From contig DF239737.1 of the NCBI GenBank assembly GCA_000507305.1, positions 67,998-131,997 on the forward strand: DNA of 64,000 bases, given 5' to 3'. This document shows positions 49,501-61,722 of this stretch, one piece after another. This stretch comes from Breviolum minutum Mf 1.05b.01. Its lineage: Eukaryota; Sar; Dinophyceae; Suessiales; Symbiodiniaceae. The notes beneath the pieces were generated by a model. That model saw only the letters and a list, made by a program, of their open reading frames with translations. It ran no database searches and had not been told where the DNA came from. The position numbers and the translations under genes are program-made. The first letter of the stretch is position 1. Each line of letters opens with the position of its first letter.

Positions 49501-52500
49501 TGTGTAATTTTCTTATTGAGTAGTAGGGACTAGTTGTCCAGTTGGTTGTCCTCAGGCCTAGATGTCTCTTTATTTGGGGGGGATTGGTCACTTCAGATGT
49601 ATTGAAGATCTTCTGGACCTTCTGGACCTTCTCTTGTAAGGGGGGAGGGAGGGATTTATTAATCCGGGGTTTACATTATAGGATTATATATGATAGATTT
49701 GATTCGCAGAAAATGTATGAACATATCTTTGTTGTCTTGGATCATGGTGTAATGAGTTTGTTCTTGTATGGGCAACCTATAGCAGGAGCCTTTTAAGTGG
49801 CTTTACAGACAGCTAGTCTGCGGGGTTGGCAGGTCATCCCCACATTCTTCATATGTGTGGGCCTAATCTTCTAGATGCATGTCGGATATGGATATATTGT
49901 GTATATCCATGTGTGCTGTGGAGATACTTCAAAACACTTTAAAAGACTTTAGAGGAGTATGCCCATGGTTTACTTTACAATGCATCTGTATTACATACAA
50001 ACTTATAAGCTTATATAATACTGTAAAATGTATGTGCACCCAGTTGGACTACCTGTTAGATTCGGTTCAAAAAGATGTTTGAGACAGCATGTAAGATTAA
50101 TCATTTTCTTGGGTGGGGGGAGATGGGCTCTACATTTTACAGCTGACATTACGAAATTTTGTAATCAAAAATAAGTCATTTTGCTGCAAAAACAACTGAA
50201 CATGCTGGAAAAGGTACAATGCCACACAGCAACTGTTTTTATCAAAATTGTACTCGTCAAAGCCGCATTGGCATACACCTTTCTATATTCCATTTGTACT
50301 CTCCAGGCTCTTACTAGACATCTTCCATTCGTATCCATTCGTATTGTACGAAGCAAGTCTTTTTCTCTTGCAAAAGCTGCTCTACTGTATGCTACCGCTA
50401 CCATACTGTAACTGCAATTGAAACTGTGACTGCAACTGCAACTGCACTGCAACAGCACTGTACCATACTGTACAATAACTGAAACTGTACTGTACTGTAA
50501 ATGTTGTCCCGTACTATGATGCATGTTGTACTGTACTGTAGCTGTAGCTGTAACTGAAACTGGAATTGTACCTCTGACTGTACTGCACAGTGAATTTGTA
50601 GCAGCTGTAGCATTGTTTTGGTCATAGTCTATGTGTCAAGCCTTACATTCTATCCACAAATTTGGGAAAAGAGATGATCGGACCAAGATGATCCAAGATG
50701 AGCCTCTATCAAAATCATTGGTTTCATATTTGATGTGGTAGTCCCTCACTATATATATTTTTGTGCCTGCCTACATACCATGTACCTACAGGTTATTTCA
50801 ACACTTGCGTTTGGTAAGAAACAAGTTTGCCCGAGGACCGGTCTTCTCTTGTCTCTTTCGGCACAATTTTTTGTACAACTCCGTCGGAGAGATGTTATGG
50901 TCGTTTCAGTGGCCATTTTTTTCTTGAGCTCTTTGGCAGCGAGTGGGGGGGTAATTATCACAAGTCAGGATCATGGGCCTAATGGGGTCACAACATGTAC
51001 TGTATATATGAAAATAGCGGTATGACTCAGTTGCTGTTTAAGCTATTTTGTGTAAAGGTGAAAGCCTCAGAAGGTGAATCTGTCTAGTACAGCGGTGAAA
51101 TCCAGATTAGATTTAGCATGACTTGTCAAGGACAGGTTCCAAAGCTGGACGTTACATGGGTTCACCAACTTTATAAATGTCCACATAACTATCCCAAACT
51201 TCTGGTTCCTGAGGTTTGCTTTTAGCTTTTCAGCTGTTCCCCTACAGCTATGATCGACCGAAACGGGTCTTCCAGCAACATGTGGCGCGATCGCAAGCCA
51301 CGTGGCATACAGACCCACAAGGCTGACGATGCTGACTGGGTCAAGAAAAGAAGATTTGCAAGAAGTGAATATCATTCCTCTAGACATTGCCGAAAGAAGC
51401 AATACTAGGTTGTGGTTTCAAATGTTTTTCATTTTCACCCCTACCTGGGGAAATGATCCAATTTGAGTAGATGTATAATGTTTTACATTTCAACTGGGTT
51501 GAAACCACCAACTAGAATACTATTCTCTAAATCTGTCAAACAGTCTCCAATTCTCTCTTTTTTTTGTGCGGGTTTGCTAATGGTTCGCACAGATGTCCTT
51601 GATTGTCCTTGCCAAAGTCTTTTGGTGAAAATAAATCCGGAAGCATAGTGATATTCACTTTGATCTTGTTTTCTGTCCAAGGGGTAAATGTTTTCTGATG
51701 CACATGTATAATTATTCATGGATAGTGAATGCCCAGTCGACAAAGGATATTGAATATGACTGAATTATTGTTCTTGAGTGCCACCAACTCCTTCTTCCAG
51801 GAACTGACCATAGGTAGATGGATGGATGGATGGATGGATGGATGGATGGATGGATGGATGGATGGATGGATGGATGGATGGATGGATGGATGGATGGATG
51901 GATGGATGGATGGATGGATGGATGGATGGATAAATAGATAGATAGATAATTAGATAGATAATTAGATAGATAATTAGATAGAGATAGATCATTAGGTATA
52001 AAGATAATTAGATAGATCATTAGACAGATAATTCGATAAATGATAAGAAAAGATAGATAGGTAGATAGATAGGTAGACAGATAGGTGGATAGATAGGTAG
52101 AGATAGGTAGAGATAGGTAGAGATAGGTAGAGATAGGCAGAGATAGGTAGACATAGGTAGAGATAGGTAGAGATAGGTAGAGATAGGCAGAGATAGGTAG
52201 ACATAGGTAGAGATAGGTAGAGATAGGATACGTAGAGACAGGTAGAGATAGGATACGTAGAGACAGGTAGAGATAGGCAGAGATAGGCAGAGATAGGCAG
52301 AAATAGGTAGAGATAGGCAGAGATAGGTAGAGATAGGTAGAGATAGGTAGAGATAGGTAGATAAATAGATGAATAGATAAATTGAATTAAATGGAGGAAT
52401 CTATTCTATCTGCATTGAATCTACATATCTCTGAATCAGCTTTGCAGGCCAAAGTTCCGTTCAATGGGAAGAGATGGAACACGGTTTGTGGACCACAGCC

Positions 52501-54832
52501 ATGGAAACTTGGCTTTCAGCCTGCGGAGTTGGAGGTGTTTCTTCCTATGCTCAAACCAAGAGCTACTGGGTTTTTTGAGGATTGGAACAATGTGGCAACT
52601 TTGCAAGACTTCACACCTTACGGTTTGCCAGCTGGCTCCCGGCGACACAACGACTCTGCTGGTATCTATGGTCAGGTTGGTAGCCTCAGCGAATATTGAA
52701 TGATGGCATAAAAGTCTGTGATCTGAGACACTGAAACATCAACTTTGTCATATAATTAGAGTAGACTCCTGTAGATGTTCCAGCTAGAAGATAATATCGG
52801 CATCGTGAATTTTCACCACAAGTTGATGCAACAACTATAGCAACTCAGCTGAGGTGCCAATGCCTTTCCCAATGAAAGCCTTCTTAGTGGGTGGCGCTTG
52901 GGCTCCTCGAGATGCCCCAAAGTTGCCTAGAAGCTTGGGAGTCAAATTAAAAACACAGTGGAAAAGAAAAGACATGGGTAGCCGTTCCATGCCGTTTTTC
53001 TTTTTAACATAAGACTACCTAAGATGGATATGAATGAATGGACACAAGAAAAAAACAAGTTTCTCCAAACCAAAGTTTTGCGAGGTTTTGGAAAGCAACC
53101 ATTGAATTTTGTAGAGGTATTGGCATGGTGTTAGCCTTTCATTCCACACTTTCATCCAAGGTAAGATTTCTCTCGACCTTGCTGTCACTAACTCAGAAGG
53201 CCTCAGGGAAGTCTTCGTATCAGCAAGGGGTCCGCCACAGATGATGATGGTGTTATCTCCAGCTTCCAAAGTGGTGGCCTGGACATATGGACGGAACGAT
53301 GCTGGGACTTAAAGACAGGGATGAGATATAAGCGATGGATATTTTTATTGAATACTATGGCAATTCCGTGAGGACATCATGCCATTTAGTGCTTTTGATG
53401 GCCTGAGTGACAATGATAAACTGATAGCCTTCACCCTTTTCCTTCGATCAACGCTTTTTTTTTTGCTGAGGAGAGACGTATGGATATGCCACGTCCCAGT
53501 AACAGCAATGATCCATACCTACGGCTAGGGTGCCTTCGCTGCCTTATCAGATCATTGGTGTGTAGGGCCCTCACCAATGTTGGATGTAAACAGTGTAATC
53601 TGATGGGTACACCAATTGGAAATCTACGGCGCAGCTCCCATGTGTCGGTTTATAAGATGGGCTTACTATACTACCTAGTGGTAGTTGTCCCGTCTGGTAG
53701 ACTCGCGGCCCTGATATTGTTATATTATAGGTTGCATTCTCGATCATTCCTATGCACATGACCAGCAGGGCAATTCAATATCGGAATATCGCCGAGTATT
53801 CAAGCAGCTCATTCTTTAATATGGTGGTCTCTTAATCGCTCTGCGCAAATTCAAGCACCGCATCAGCGACTACCATGTCGGTGCCTGTTCAGGCTGCCAA
53901 GAAAACGTAGTGACTGCGACTGCTTCTTTCTGTTGCTTGGCTTCACATACACTTCACCAATGTTACCGGTAAGGCCTTGAAATGATAATGGCCTTCTTAT
54001 TTTTGTTGGTCATTTAAAATGGTCTTTGATGGGGTCATACAGGATCATGTGCACAAGGTTTAACAAAAAGTTGCTCAGACTCCCAGGCTTTATGCAGAGG
54101 GTGGGCCACAACCCAGCTATGGTGAGAAGGAAGCCTTCAACTTCACAGTGCTGGTTCCACCTGGTGAGTCCAGTAGCTGCAAGTAGGGCAGAATCATAGG
54201 AGTTCCTGGGTGCCCCCAAAGCTACATCGGGCTAACCCCAATAGAAATATGGGTTGGGAAACGGTGAATCATCATCGTCCCTTGGGAAGTTTATTGGTGG
54301 TTGCTTTGATGGAGTAGAGTAGGATTTCCATGGTGCATCCCGGTTCCTTTATGAAATCAAAGTCCTAAAATAGCGTAATCAGCCCCCCCAAAAAAAACTG
54401 GAACCAATCATCAGACATAGCAGGGAGTCGTGCTGAGAATGGGCAGGTTTATTGGTTGATTTGTGCTTTCCATTGTTTTGCATTCATTGGTGAAGCTTGG
54501 GATTGTGAGGTTGTATGGCATTCTTCCACCAAATTTACATGTCGAGGGCAGTGATGAATCATATGTTTTGGGACTGCCCTCTAGTCAACGGCGACGGGGT
54601 GGCAGATCTTGGCAACTTCAATGAATTCTTACCTATGAGTATATCCTATGATGGACCATGATGCTCCAACATTGGGATTTTTCTCGAAAGTTGCTATCTA
54701 ACATCCAAGTTGCCCAGGATGCATTTTGACGTTTGGGCCTTGCATTTGGAGACCATGAGCCCTGAATTGCAATACGAAGAAGAACGTTTCCCAAGTTGGG
54801 TGGCTCACATGGGATGGGTGTCGGAGCTGCAG
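41243..54832 (+). CDS. ERMP1: ER metallopeptidase, M28 family (ERMP1/FXNA-like), multi-exon
   Basis: Assembled from exons. 41243-41326: Met start and hydrophobic signal anchor ([15 protein letters not shown]). 41594-41686: [20 protein letters not shown]. 42078-42127: [17 protein letters not shown]. 42657-42760, 43589-43642: [20 protein letters not shown]. 44005-44071: [15 protein letters not shown] (zinc His and bridging Asp). 44253-44337 with 44646-: FNGVVEEM (Glu-Glu catalytic/metal pair). 45478-45504, 45661-45709, 45871-45928, 46125-46290: [71 protein letters not shown] (last zinc His). 46970-about 47064: [14 protein letters not shown], start of the membrane part; hydrophobic exons near 47.36, 48.28, 48.78 and 50.79 kb. 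51248-51321: [14 protein letters not shown]. 54098-54163, 54718-54832: luminal tail. Zn peptidase of the ER membrane. Several exons are still missing and the 3' end is unresolved. Confidence 0.75.
43462..43530. repeat. (ATC)n triplet microsatellite, intronic
   Basis: About 22 ATC triplets inside the M28 gene intron 42761-43588, close to the downstream exon; yields spurious poly-Asp and poly-Met frames on the minus strand. Confidence 0.95.
48970..50780. other. Long probable intron of the M28 gene
   Basis: AT-rich stretch between hydrophobic exons near 48.8 and 50.79 kb. It contains the CTG/ACTGTA low-complexity block and no other supported element. Confidence 0.4.
50398..50600. repeat. Degenerate ACTGTA/ACTGCA hexamer repeat
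   Basis: Many interspersed copies of ACTGTA, ACTGCA and CTGTAG; because the unit overlaps its own reverse complement (TACAGT), the block contains several short inverted repeats and could form hairpins. Lies in a putative M28 intron. Confidence 0.7.
51817..51930. repeat. (GATG)n tetranucleotide microsatellite
   Basis: About 28 near-perfect GATG units; first part of a compound satellite. Gives poly-MDGW and poly-HPSI frames with no coding meaning. Confidence 0.95.
51931..52370. repeat. (GATA)n grading into an AGATAGGTAG minisatellite
   Basis: GATA/TTAGATAGATAA units from 51931, then from about 52085 a 10-11 nt AGATAGGTAG-type unit with AGATAGGCAG variants and a duplicated GATACGTAGAGACAGGTA segment around 52230-52270. 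Contiguous with the GATG array. Confidence 0.9.
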
Positions 54833-55445
54833 GTGCGGGAGTTTCATTCGTAGGATAACATTTGGGAAAACGGTTGCCACTTATGCCAATTCAATTCCTG
54901 CCGACGTACATCAGCTGACTTGCTGTGATTCTTCCATGCTTGCCCGCTAGGTGCACAAGATTGTTGCATGAGTGAGGCAGTAGCTCATCCTCGGTTTCAG
55001 CCGTTCATATAGATTCTCAACTGCATGTTGCAGCTGGCGACTGTGCTGATCATTGATGGCCAGTAAGGGAAGCAGATGGGAATCAGTTAAGTACCCTCGA
55101 AGCCAGAAGAACCATTAGCTGATCAGCTGATCAGCTGATCATGGCTCAAAGCTGCCATAGCTCGAAACTTTGCCAGTCGCGTACCTGGACAGTGCGTTGC
55201 GCGATGAAATGAGGATGTTGACCAGAGGTAAGGCATTGATTGGCATTGGCAAGAGAGTCCTTTGAGTGGTAGCAAAACTGGGGTACCATCCTCATAAATC
55301 ACGTGGGTGTGTATGGCTCAATCAGACACTCAATTTCAATCAGATGTCTCACCTGTGGAATGATGGCTGGACATTTCAATTGGCGTGGTTAGGCTATTAT
55401 TTGACAATTCAGCATCTCAAAGTTGCAATATTTTGATTCAATACA

Positions 55446-55497
55446 TTGTTGTTGTTTCTGTTGTTGTTGTTGTTGTTGTGGTAGTGGTGGTGGTGGT
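55446..55497. repeat. TTG then GGT triplet tract
   Basis: TTG triplets passing into GGT/GTG triplets; simple repeat. Confidence 0.8.
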
Positions 55498-56157
55498 GAC
55501 TTTTTCTCTCAAGAGAGTCAAGACAGTGGCATTACTATCTTGAACAAAACTGACTGCCAACGCCCAGGTTTTGCTGTGACTTGGCTTTGCACGCAGAGGT
55601 GTCGTTGGGACCCTAGTGTGAGGGCCTTTGGGCTTCCAACGTGGTTTTGCAGTTTTCACGGGCATGTAGCTTTCGAAAAAAAATATACCTAATATAGATT
55701 GATTGCAAACTCTTTTACTATCTTTGTGAGTCGAGATATTTCATTGAATTGCGGAACCATGATGTGCTGCAAAGGATATGAGCAATTTTGAATGTAGAAT
55801 TTCTGGTGCAACAGTTGCTCCACCATCCTGCTAGGTCCGATGTCCAGGATGGGATGTCAGTGAGGGCCCTATCCTCACAGCAAGTCACAGGATGCTGGTT
55901 GACATGCATGAAATCAGCATGGAACTCTAAGACAATGAATCGCCATATGCTCCAAGTTGGATAGGGATGTGTGCACATTTGCTGCCACCAATTCATTTGC
56001 AGCAGAGATAGGATGATCAGGTAAGTTTTGTCACTTCAAATAGATGGATCGATAGATGACACGGATTGATGCATTGGTCCACTCGTTTGTTTCTTTGTTG
56101 CTTGGTTGGTTCGTTGATCTATTGGCCGATTGAAAAGTTGATTTATTGCTGGTCGGT

Positions 56158-56226
56158 TCAATCAACCAATCAATCAATCCACCAATCAATCAATCAATCA
56201 ATCCACCAATCAATCCAATCCACCAA
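56158..56226. repeat. CAAT tetranucleotide repeat
   Basis: Runs of CAAT interrupted by CCAC, just after a stretch containing TTGGTTGG-type sequence at 56099-56150 that is its approximate complement. Confidence 0.8.
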
Positions 56227-58317
56227 ACAATTCAATCCCGCAAAAGTTATCATACATCGACAACGCATCAGTGGGGCAGAACACAGATACCTTGTGGCTT
56301 GTAAAGGTGCTACAGGTGTGTGTTACTGGGCATCTTCGGCTTCGTCCATGGCCGGGTTTACTCAGATCTGGGATCTGGTTGGTTGGGTGGACGGGGGTGT
56401 GATAGACATGTGTTACTCTATTTGAGCGAAGCTTAAGAGATGTGAAAAAGGGTCCATAGGTCAGATGTTTTCTTCTTTCATGGGTGTATGTCTTGAAGGA
56501 AGCCAAGTAAATGTGTCTTGGTCATGGATCCTTTGTAGTTGAAGCTTGGGAGGCCTAAAAATCTCAAGGAGGATGTTTGATGTGTATTGATTAGTTGGAA
56601 GGGGCAACTTCCCCAAAATGCCGCATTTTTTGGGATCAAGGTGGAAAACCCCTCACCTGGTAGAGCTTTTTGGCATGGCAAAATTGCCATTTTTTGCCCA
56701 TGGAATTCTATATTCAAATCGTGAGCTTTGCGGTTCTTTGTCAACATGTCTTGGCAGTATTGCAAGCTGACCATCTCTGCAATAGCCCCGAGTTTGCCCA
56801 GGACGCCACAGAATCCTCTAAAGACTTGTTGAATTTTTTAAAGCCATTTTCGTCAAATCAAACACAGAAAAGCTGCAACTTTGACACCCTGCCCTGTACG
56901 GCGCAAATTTTGGGACTTCTTTGGAACGGCCACCAGGAGAGCTCCACCTCACTCTTGCAGGCCAATGTGCAAAAACGTGTGGCACCAACTCAACTTTTGA
57001 AGGCCGGGTAGATGGGTAGATTGGTCGTAGTCGTCTCCAGCATTTTTTCCACGTATGTGACACCTTTGGCAGGATGTGGCACCCTTGAAGTTCATGCACA
57101 CTCCGAAGTGTCTTGGAGATGGTGGAGATGGTTTGGTGAGAAGATTTCGGAGTAGCCAGGCATTGGATCAACTGGAAGATAATGATTGAGACTTTTTAAA
57201 GAAAGACCTTTGGGGCAATCATAGATTTGGGACTCCACTGCACAAATCATCCTTTCGAAAAAAAGAAGAAACTTGCCCTTAAAGGCGGAGGTGTGAAAAA
57301 GTACATTCCCAACTGGTTTTCTGTTTTTCCCGGTGTAATTTTACACTTGTGGGCCATTAGACAGAGGATTGTGCATCCACATCTCGGAATATACAACAAT
57401 ATGCAGGAGGAACAGGAGTTGAGCTGAATTTACTTCCTGTATTGACCATCCAAATGTCCAAGAATTTCATTCAACAAACCTTGAGGCCGCAAGTTGTTTT
57501 CTTTAATTTTCGATGGTCATGCCCTTTATTTTAACAACCTAGGAAGGGAACAAACAATGTCGCATCATCATCCTGGCATTTTGTTTGAGGTCTGGAACCT
57601 CCTTCTCCAATGTCATTGCCAAGCAAGCTGCAGTGGAGAAGGATTCAGGATTCATATGGATTCATGAATTGCCCCCAAGGATAGTAAAACACCCAGGATG
57701 ACGTGACTTGGGGATACTTGAGATGTGTTGCTGTTCATATTTGTTGGATTTTAGATGATTTTAGAAGGTATTGTAAGAAAACAGTGGGAGGCTTCACACC
57801 CGAAGAGCTAAATATCGTTGAATATCAATAGGCCATGTGGATTTGTTTGTCCCTTTGATGTTTTTAATTTGTTCCTGATGTCACATTTGTCCTACAGCAC
57901 ATTTGTATAGATATGTGAATGAAAACATGCTGCATGTTTATATACATGTAATGTAGATATATGTACATACACATGCGCAGCATTGATGTACATTTACGCT
58001 TTCGGGATCTATTTTTGGTAGGCGAGCGAGAATATACACTATTGCATCTATGTACAAAGGCATGTTGGCATTTGCTTCTTGCGCCTCTTCAATCATGTGG
58101 GGAAAAGGCCTTGCCCACCACCTTCAATCTAACTCTCTCCCATACTTGGGTAGACCATCGCAATCGACAAATTGTTATTTGATATAACGATAAGATAGAA
58201 AGATGTAAACAACATGAAATAGACAGGACAAGATTGAAATCTCCCTGACATCGAACTTCGAATTCAATATATCAATATAAATGTATGAGCCGCAAGCTAA
58301 TGACGACCAAATCTTAG

Positions 58318-58479
58318 GCCCATACTCCTGGGCTATGCCCTGGCTTGCCGGATACCGTAGCATTGGACGAAAAAAACTTTGGTGAAGAATACGATGCTGG
58401 GCCCCTTTGTGGCAAGAAGTTTTCTTTTGTGAAGCACTCTTTTGTTGCTTCTGGTGATTCAGTTCTTTCTAAATCTTGA
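58318..58479 (+). CDS. Probable exon with a double-psi beta-barrel (RlpA/barwin-like) segment
   Basis: Follows a clean acceptor (AATCTTAG ending 58317) and stays open to TGA at 58477-58479. It reads PGLPDTVALDEKNFG, then EYDAGPLCGKKFSFVKHSF. The pattern 'VAL..xxFG...CGKKxxx' is the core of the double-psi beta-barrel domain found in expansins, barwins and RlpA-like proteins, which bind or loosen polysaccharides and are usually secreted. The continuation expected after it (VxDxC..C...DLS) was not found nearby, so the donor and partners are unknown. The frame could also end at the TGA as a last exon. Confidence 0.38.
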   Translation, partial: AHTPGLCPGLPDTVALDEKNFGEEYDAGPLCGKKFSFVKHSFVASGDSVLSKS

Positions 58480-59967
58480 GTTGGTTGGGGTGGATTGGGC
58501 TAGCTGTTGGATGACCGGGCAGCATGTGGCGACTATGCTGGCAAATGATGGCAAGGTCAACTGTATACTAGTTTCATTATCTTTTTGGCTGGCGCATGTT
58601 TAGTATTTTGAAACGGTTTGTTTGCCCAATGTATTTCAAACAGTGGGTATTCTTGAATCGCCCCTGCTGCTTTGCGAACAACGGAGGTTTGGATGTATGT
58701 AACACATGTAGCGCCTTCATATGTCTTCATGAATGTGATATGGACATTAAGTATTTTCCCTGAAGGGTAGGAGAGAGGAGGCACACTTTCCTCGAGAATC
58801 ACGGGTTTTGCTTGGAATTTCGGCCTGATATTCGGGTTGCCGCTGTCACACATCAGGTTTTGGATGATTTGTCCTGAGCTTTGCGATTCACAGCTCTTCA
58901 CCTGCAACTGGGCAACGGTGCAGATCCTATGGTCGTCGGGTTGTTTTGGAAGTTGCTGATTCACCCAGATAATTGATGTTTGATTGGTAAGTATGGGAAG
59001 ACATATGACGTATTTTCCTGGCCCCATGGTTGAAGCACGTCCACTTTGGTGCCACGACTGCCATGAATCGTTCGATGGTGGATCCACAGGGTTCCTGGAT
59101 ATGCATCCTTACTACCTGAATCTCAAACGCACCGTACTGCAGAGTGACTTCTCTATACTGGACTTGTTGATGAAATATAGTATATCTTATGGACCTATAG
59201 ACATATCATGACATATCCATGTGTAGAGTCGTTTCAGGTCTTATCATATTTACAAGACAAGCAATTGCTTTAAGCTCCCAAACGAATCCAAATCCTTAGG
59301 GCAGCCTTGTGCCCTTTGCACATCTAATATGGCAAAGGGAGATACACCAATTTTACGGCAACTGTTCGGAGTAGTATCATAAACCCATCAACTTGAAGTA
59401 GCCCTTTTCCTGCCATTCCACGCGCCACGTGGATGTTGCTGCTAGGCAATCCACCTTTGTGGAAACATGAGCTCTTTGGAGGAGAATTGATCAACCCCTA
59501 CCGGGGACATTTAGTGACGATGGTCCGTCACTCGTTTTGCAGAAAGTTTTCCGCCGTGTTCTGCTGGGTGAAATTATTGATATGATCTGGCATCACCTTG
59601 TAGCTTCCATTCATACCATTTCATACCTATAAAATTCACTGTCATTTCGTTACTTGACATTGCGCGTCAATAATATGTGTCCATGGATGTGCATGCCTAC
59701 TTGGATCATGTTTCCGTTGTCCTGCGTAAACTTGTTGTCGAAACCAGACAATGGGCGAAATTATGTGGCAACGAATCCAAGGAAATCCAAGGCAACGAAT
59801 CGCCTCTGCTTACAATGATCCGGGCTTTGATTCCTGGATTGCAAAACCCAACGAGGGATGATAGTTGAGAAGTTGAGATCAAGGTTGATGCGTCAGGGAC
59901 ATGCCTACAAAAAATCCAGGAAGTGCTCTTCCGCATTTTGAAGCAGATTTGACACAGTACTTTGAAG

Positions 59968-60124
59968 CAAACCAAATTCTTTTTTCGATGATGTCCTTGC
60001 AACACCCGAGAAGGCTTCTCACATGAAGCTGGCAGCAGCACAGTTTGAGTTGTTGCAGTCTAAGGACTTCGAAGGTGATGTGACCCTTGGATTTGCAGCT
60101 GTTCATCCAATTTCTTTCACCTGA
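59968..60124 (+). CDS. Probable exon, unrecognised
   Basis: After an acceptor ending at 59967 one frame reads SFFDDVLATPEKASHMKLAA then AQFELLQSKDFEGDVTLGFA, amphipathic and protein-like, until TGA at 60122-60124. A GC donor in the GGATTTGCAGCTG segment is possible. Open frames with similar composition precede it at 59677-59868. No family recognised. Confidence 0.4.
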
Positions 60125-61249
60125 TCAACTGGAAAACATTCAGGGCAAGCAGGCTTTCATTCGACTCAATCTATTTGTATACAGATCAACAGACAGAGGG
60201 CTTTCAATCAAATGCAGAAAACATGGTGAAATGCACCTTGACTTGAAAGGTTAAAATGAAACTAGTTCAACAATTGCATTGTGAAGAATTGACAAACCAT
60301 AATTTTGGTGCACCCCATCGAGATCACAAGAAATCGTTGATGTCCCATTCCCGTCAACCTCGACTTCACGACGATCAATTCGCGACGACAAATCAACCCC
60401 GAGGTCAGAACCAGGAACTCGCTATCGACTACACGATATCTTTGGGAATCCTATGAAGCACGAGCAGACGATAGAAGAGCTTCTTGGGGAGGAACTCATG
60501 GCTGGTTTCCAGCGTAGAGTCATCGTGATGTTGAACTGGCCTGAGTGGGAGGGATCTGTATGGGGTTGTGCAAACATGCTAAAGGTCCTTAGAGCTTCTT
60601 GGCAAGTATGTACCATGACGTTGGAACTTTCCCTGTCAGAGCCTATAATTTTCCAAATTGGTGTATGTATCCTACATGTGTGTGTGTGATGACGAGGAAT
60701 CTCTGCAAAACTTGCTGGATCTTCTTTTTCCTGCATGGACAACAGAGCCTGCACCTACCAGGAAAATCTAGAAAGATATTCATGAATCACTTGGAGCATC
60801 TTTGGTGCTTGGAACAGTTGAAACAACATGTTCTCATGTTCATCCTGTGAATCGCATCTTTTGGGGGTAGACATTCCAACGTTTTCCACAGGGGCCCCCT
60901 ATAACATCCAGAATTCAAGGTTTACACCATGGTGGAGTGGCCTGGTGACTACACAGCTGACTCGAACAGGCTACGAATGAAGGGGCCGGGGTCTGTGGGT
61001 GGAGATGACCTGAAAACTTTGCATCCTGTGCTATGAATTTATACTGGTACAAACTACAAACTTTCTATGAGATATTCGATCTTGGCATCTTTAGTGAAGT
61101 TGACAGATACCGTAGCTCTCCTGGCTCTCCTGACCCTGTGCATCCGTTATCAAACTCCATCATAGTCGGTTGCATTTTCTGACGCTCCATCCATCAATCC
61201 CTCCCTCCATCCCTTGCATCCATCCATTCTGGATATTTATCCATATACA
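60125..61249. other. Mostly non-coding
   Basis: A frame at 60453-60689 contains EQTIEELLGEELMAGFQ and may include a short exon; the rest shows no support. Confidence 0.3.
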
Positions 61250-61450
61250 TCTATCTATCTAATCCATGAATCTATTTAAATCTATTTACAGTATCTATCA
61301 TGTATCTATCATATATCTATCTCTCGATCTATCGATCTATCTATCTATCCATCCAGGGCAAGCCGTTGGATGCCCTGGGAAAAAATCCACCTATAATTAT
61401 TATCTATCTATCTACCTATCTATCTATTTATCTATCTATTTATCTATCCG
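61250..61450. repeat. Degenerate (ATCT)n tetranucleotide repeat
   Basis: ATCT/CTAT units interrupted by a unique segment around 61350-61390; the family is the complement of the GATA array at 51.9 kb. Confidence 0.85.
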
Positions 61451-61533
61451 GGATAAGACTCATGATACGATGAACCAGACACGCGTGGATGAATTGATCC
61501 ATGCCTTTCATCTCATCCTTGATCTGAGATTGG

Positions 61534-61722
61534 ATGGCCTATACGCATGGCATCAATCTGACCAAGCAGGATAGTCAGGAAGCCATCCGACGACTACAGC
61601 AGGAGCAAGAGCCATCCTTCGCTTTCAAGTTGCGGACTATTTCTCACATCGCAATGTCTTGCCTGCACTGCGAGGACTTCGTTTTCGTGGGCATACTTGA
61701 GCAATGGGAGCTTTCAATGTGA
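61534..61722 (+). CDS. Possible exon, unrecognised
   Basis: Frame with LTKQDSQEAIRRLQQEQEPS followed by FAFKLRTISHIAMSCLHCED, helical and charged, ending at a stop at 61720-61722. A second frame upstream (DELIHAFHLILDLRLDGLY) is also open, so the true reading frame is uncertain. Confidence 0.3.
   Translation: MAYTHGINLTKQDSQEAIRRLQQEQEPSFAFKLRTISHIAMSCLHCEDFVFVGILEQWELSM

Larger units (their letters stand above)
54833..58317. other. Region with no confident gene
   Basis: It may contain the last exons of the M28 gene and intergenic sequence. A TTG/GGT repeat at 55446-55497 and a CAAT repeat at 56158-56226 are present. A 113-codon frame at 56670-57011 begins with a signal-peptide-like stretch (QIVSFAVLCQHVLAVLQA) but has no other support. 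Confidence 0.35.

Noticed and set aside
51067-51402. 111-codon minus-strand open frame
   Set aside because: The plus strand here carries the ERMP1-type exon [14 protein letters not shown] with a good acceptor, so the minus frame is a shadow.
58355-58366. CCGTAGCATTGG resembling the start of the spliced leader
   Set aside because: It lies inside a protein-like open frame (DPBB exon) and needs a 3-nt gap to match.
58557-59087. 176-codon minus-strand open frame
   Set aside because: No domain, no splice context, and composition typical of random AT-balanced sequence.
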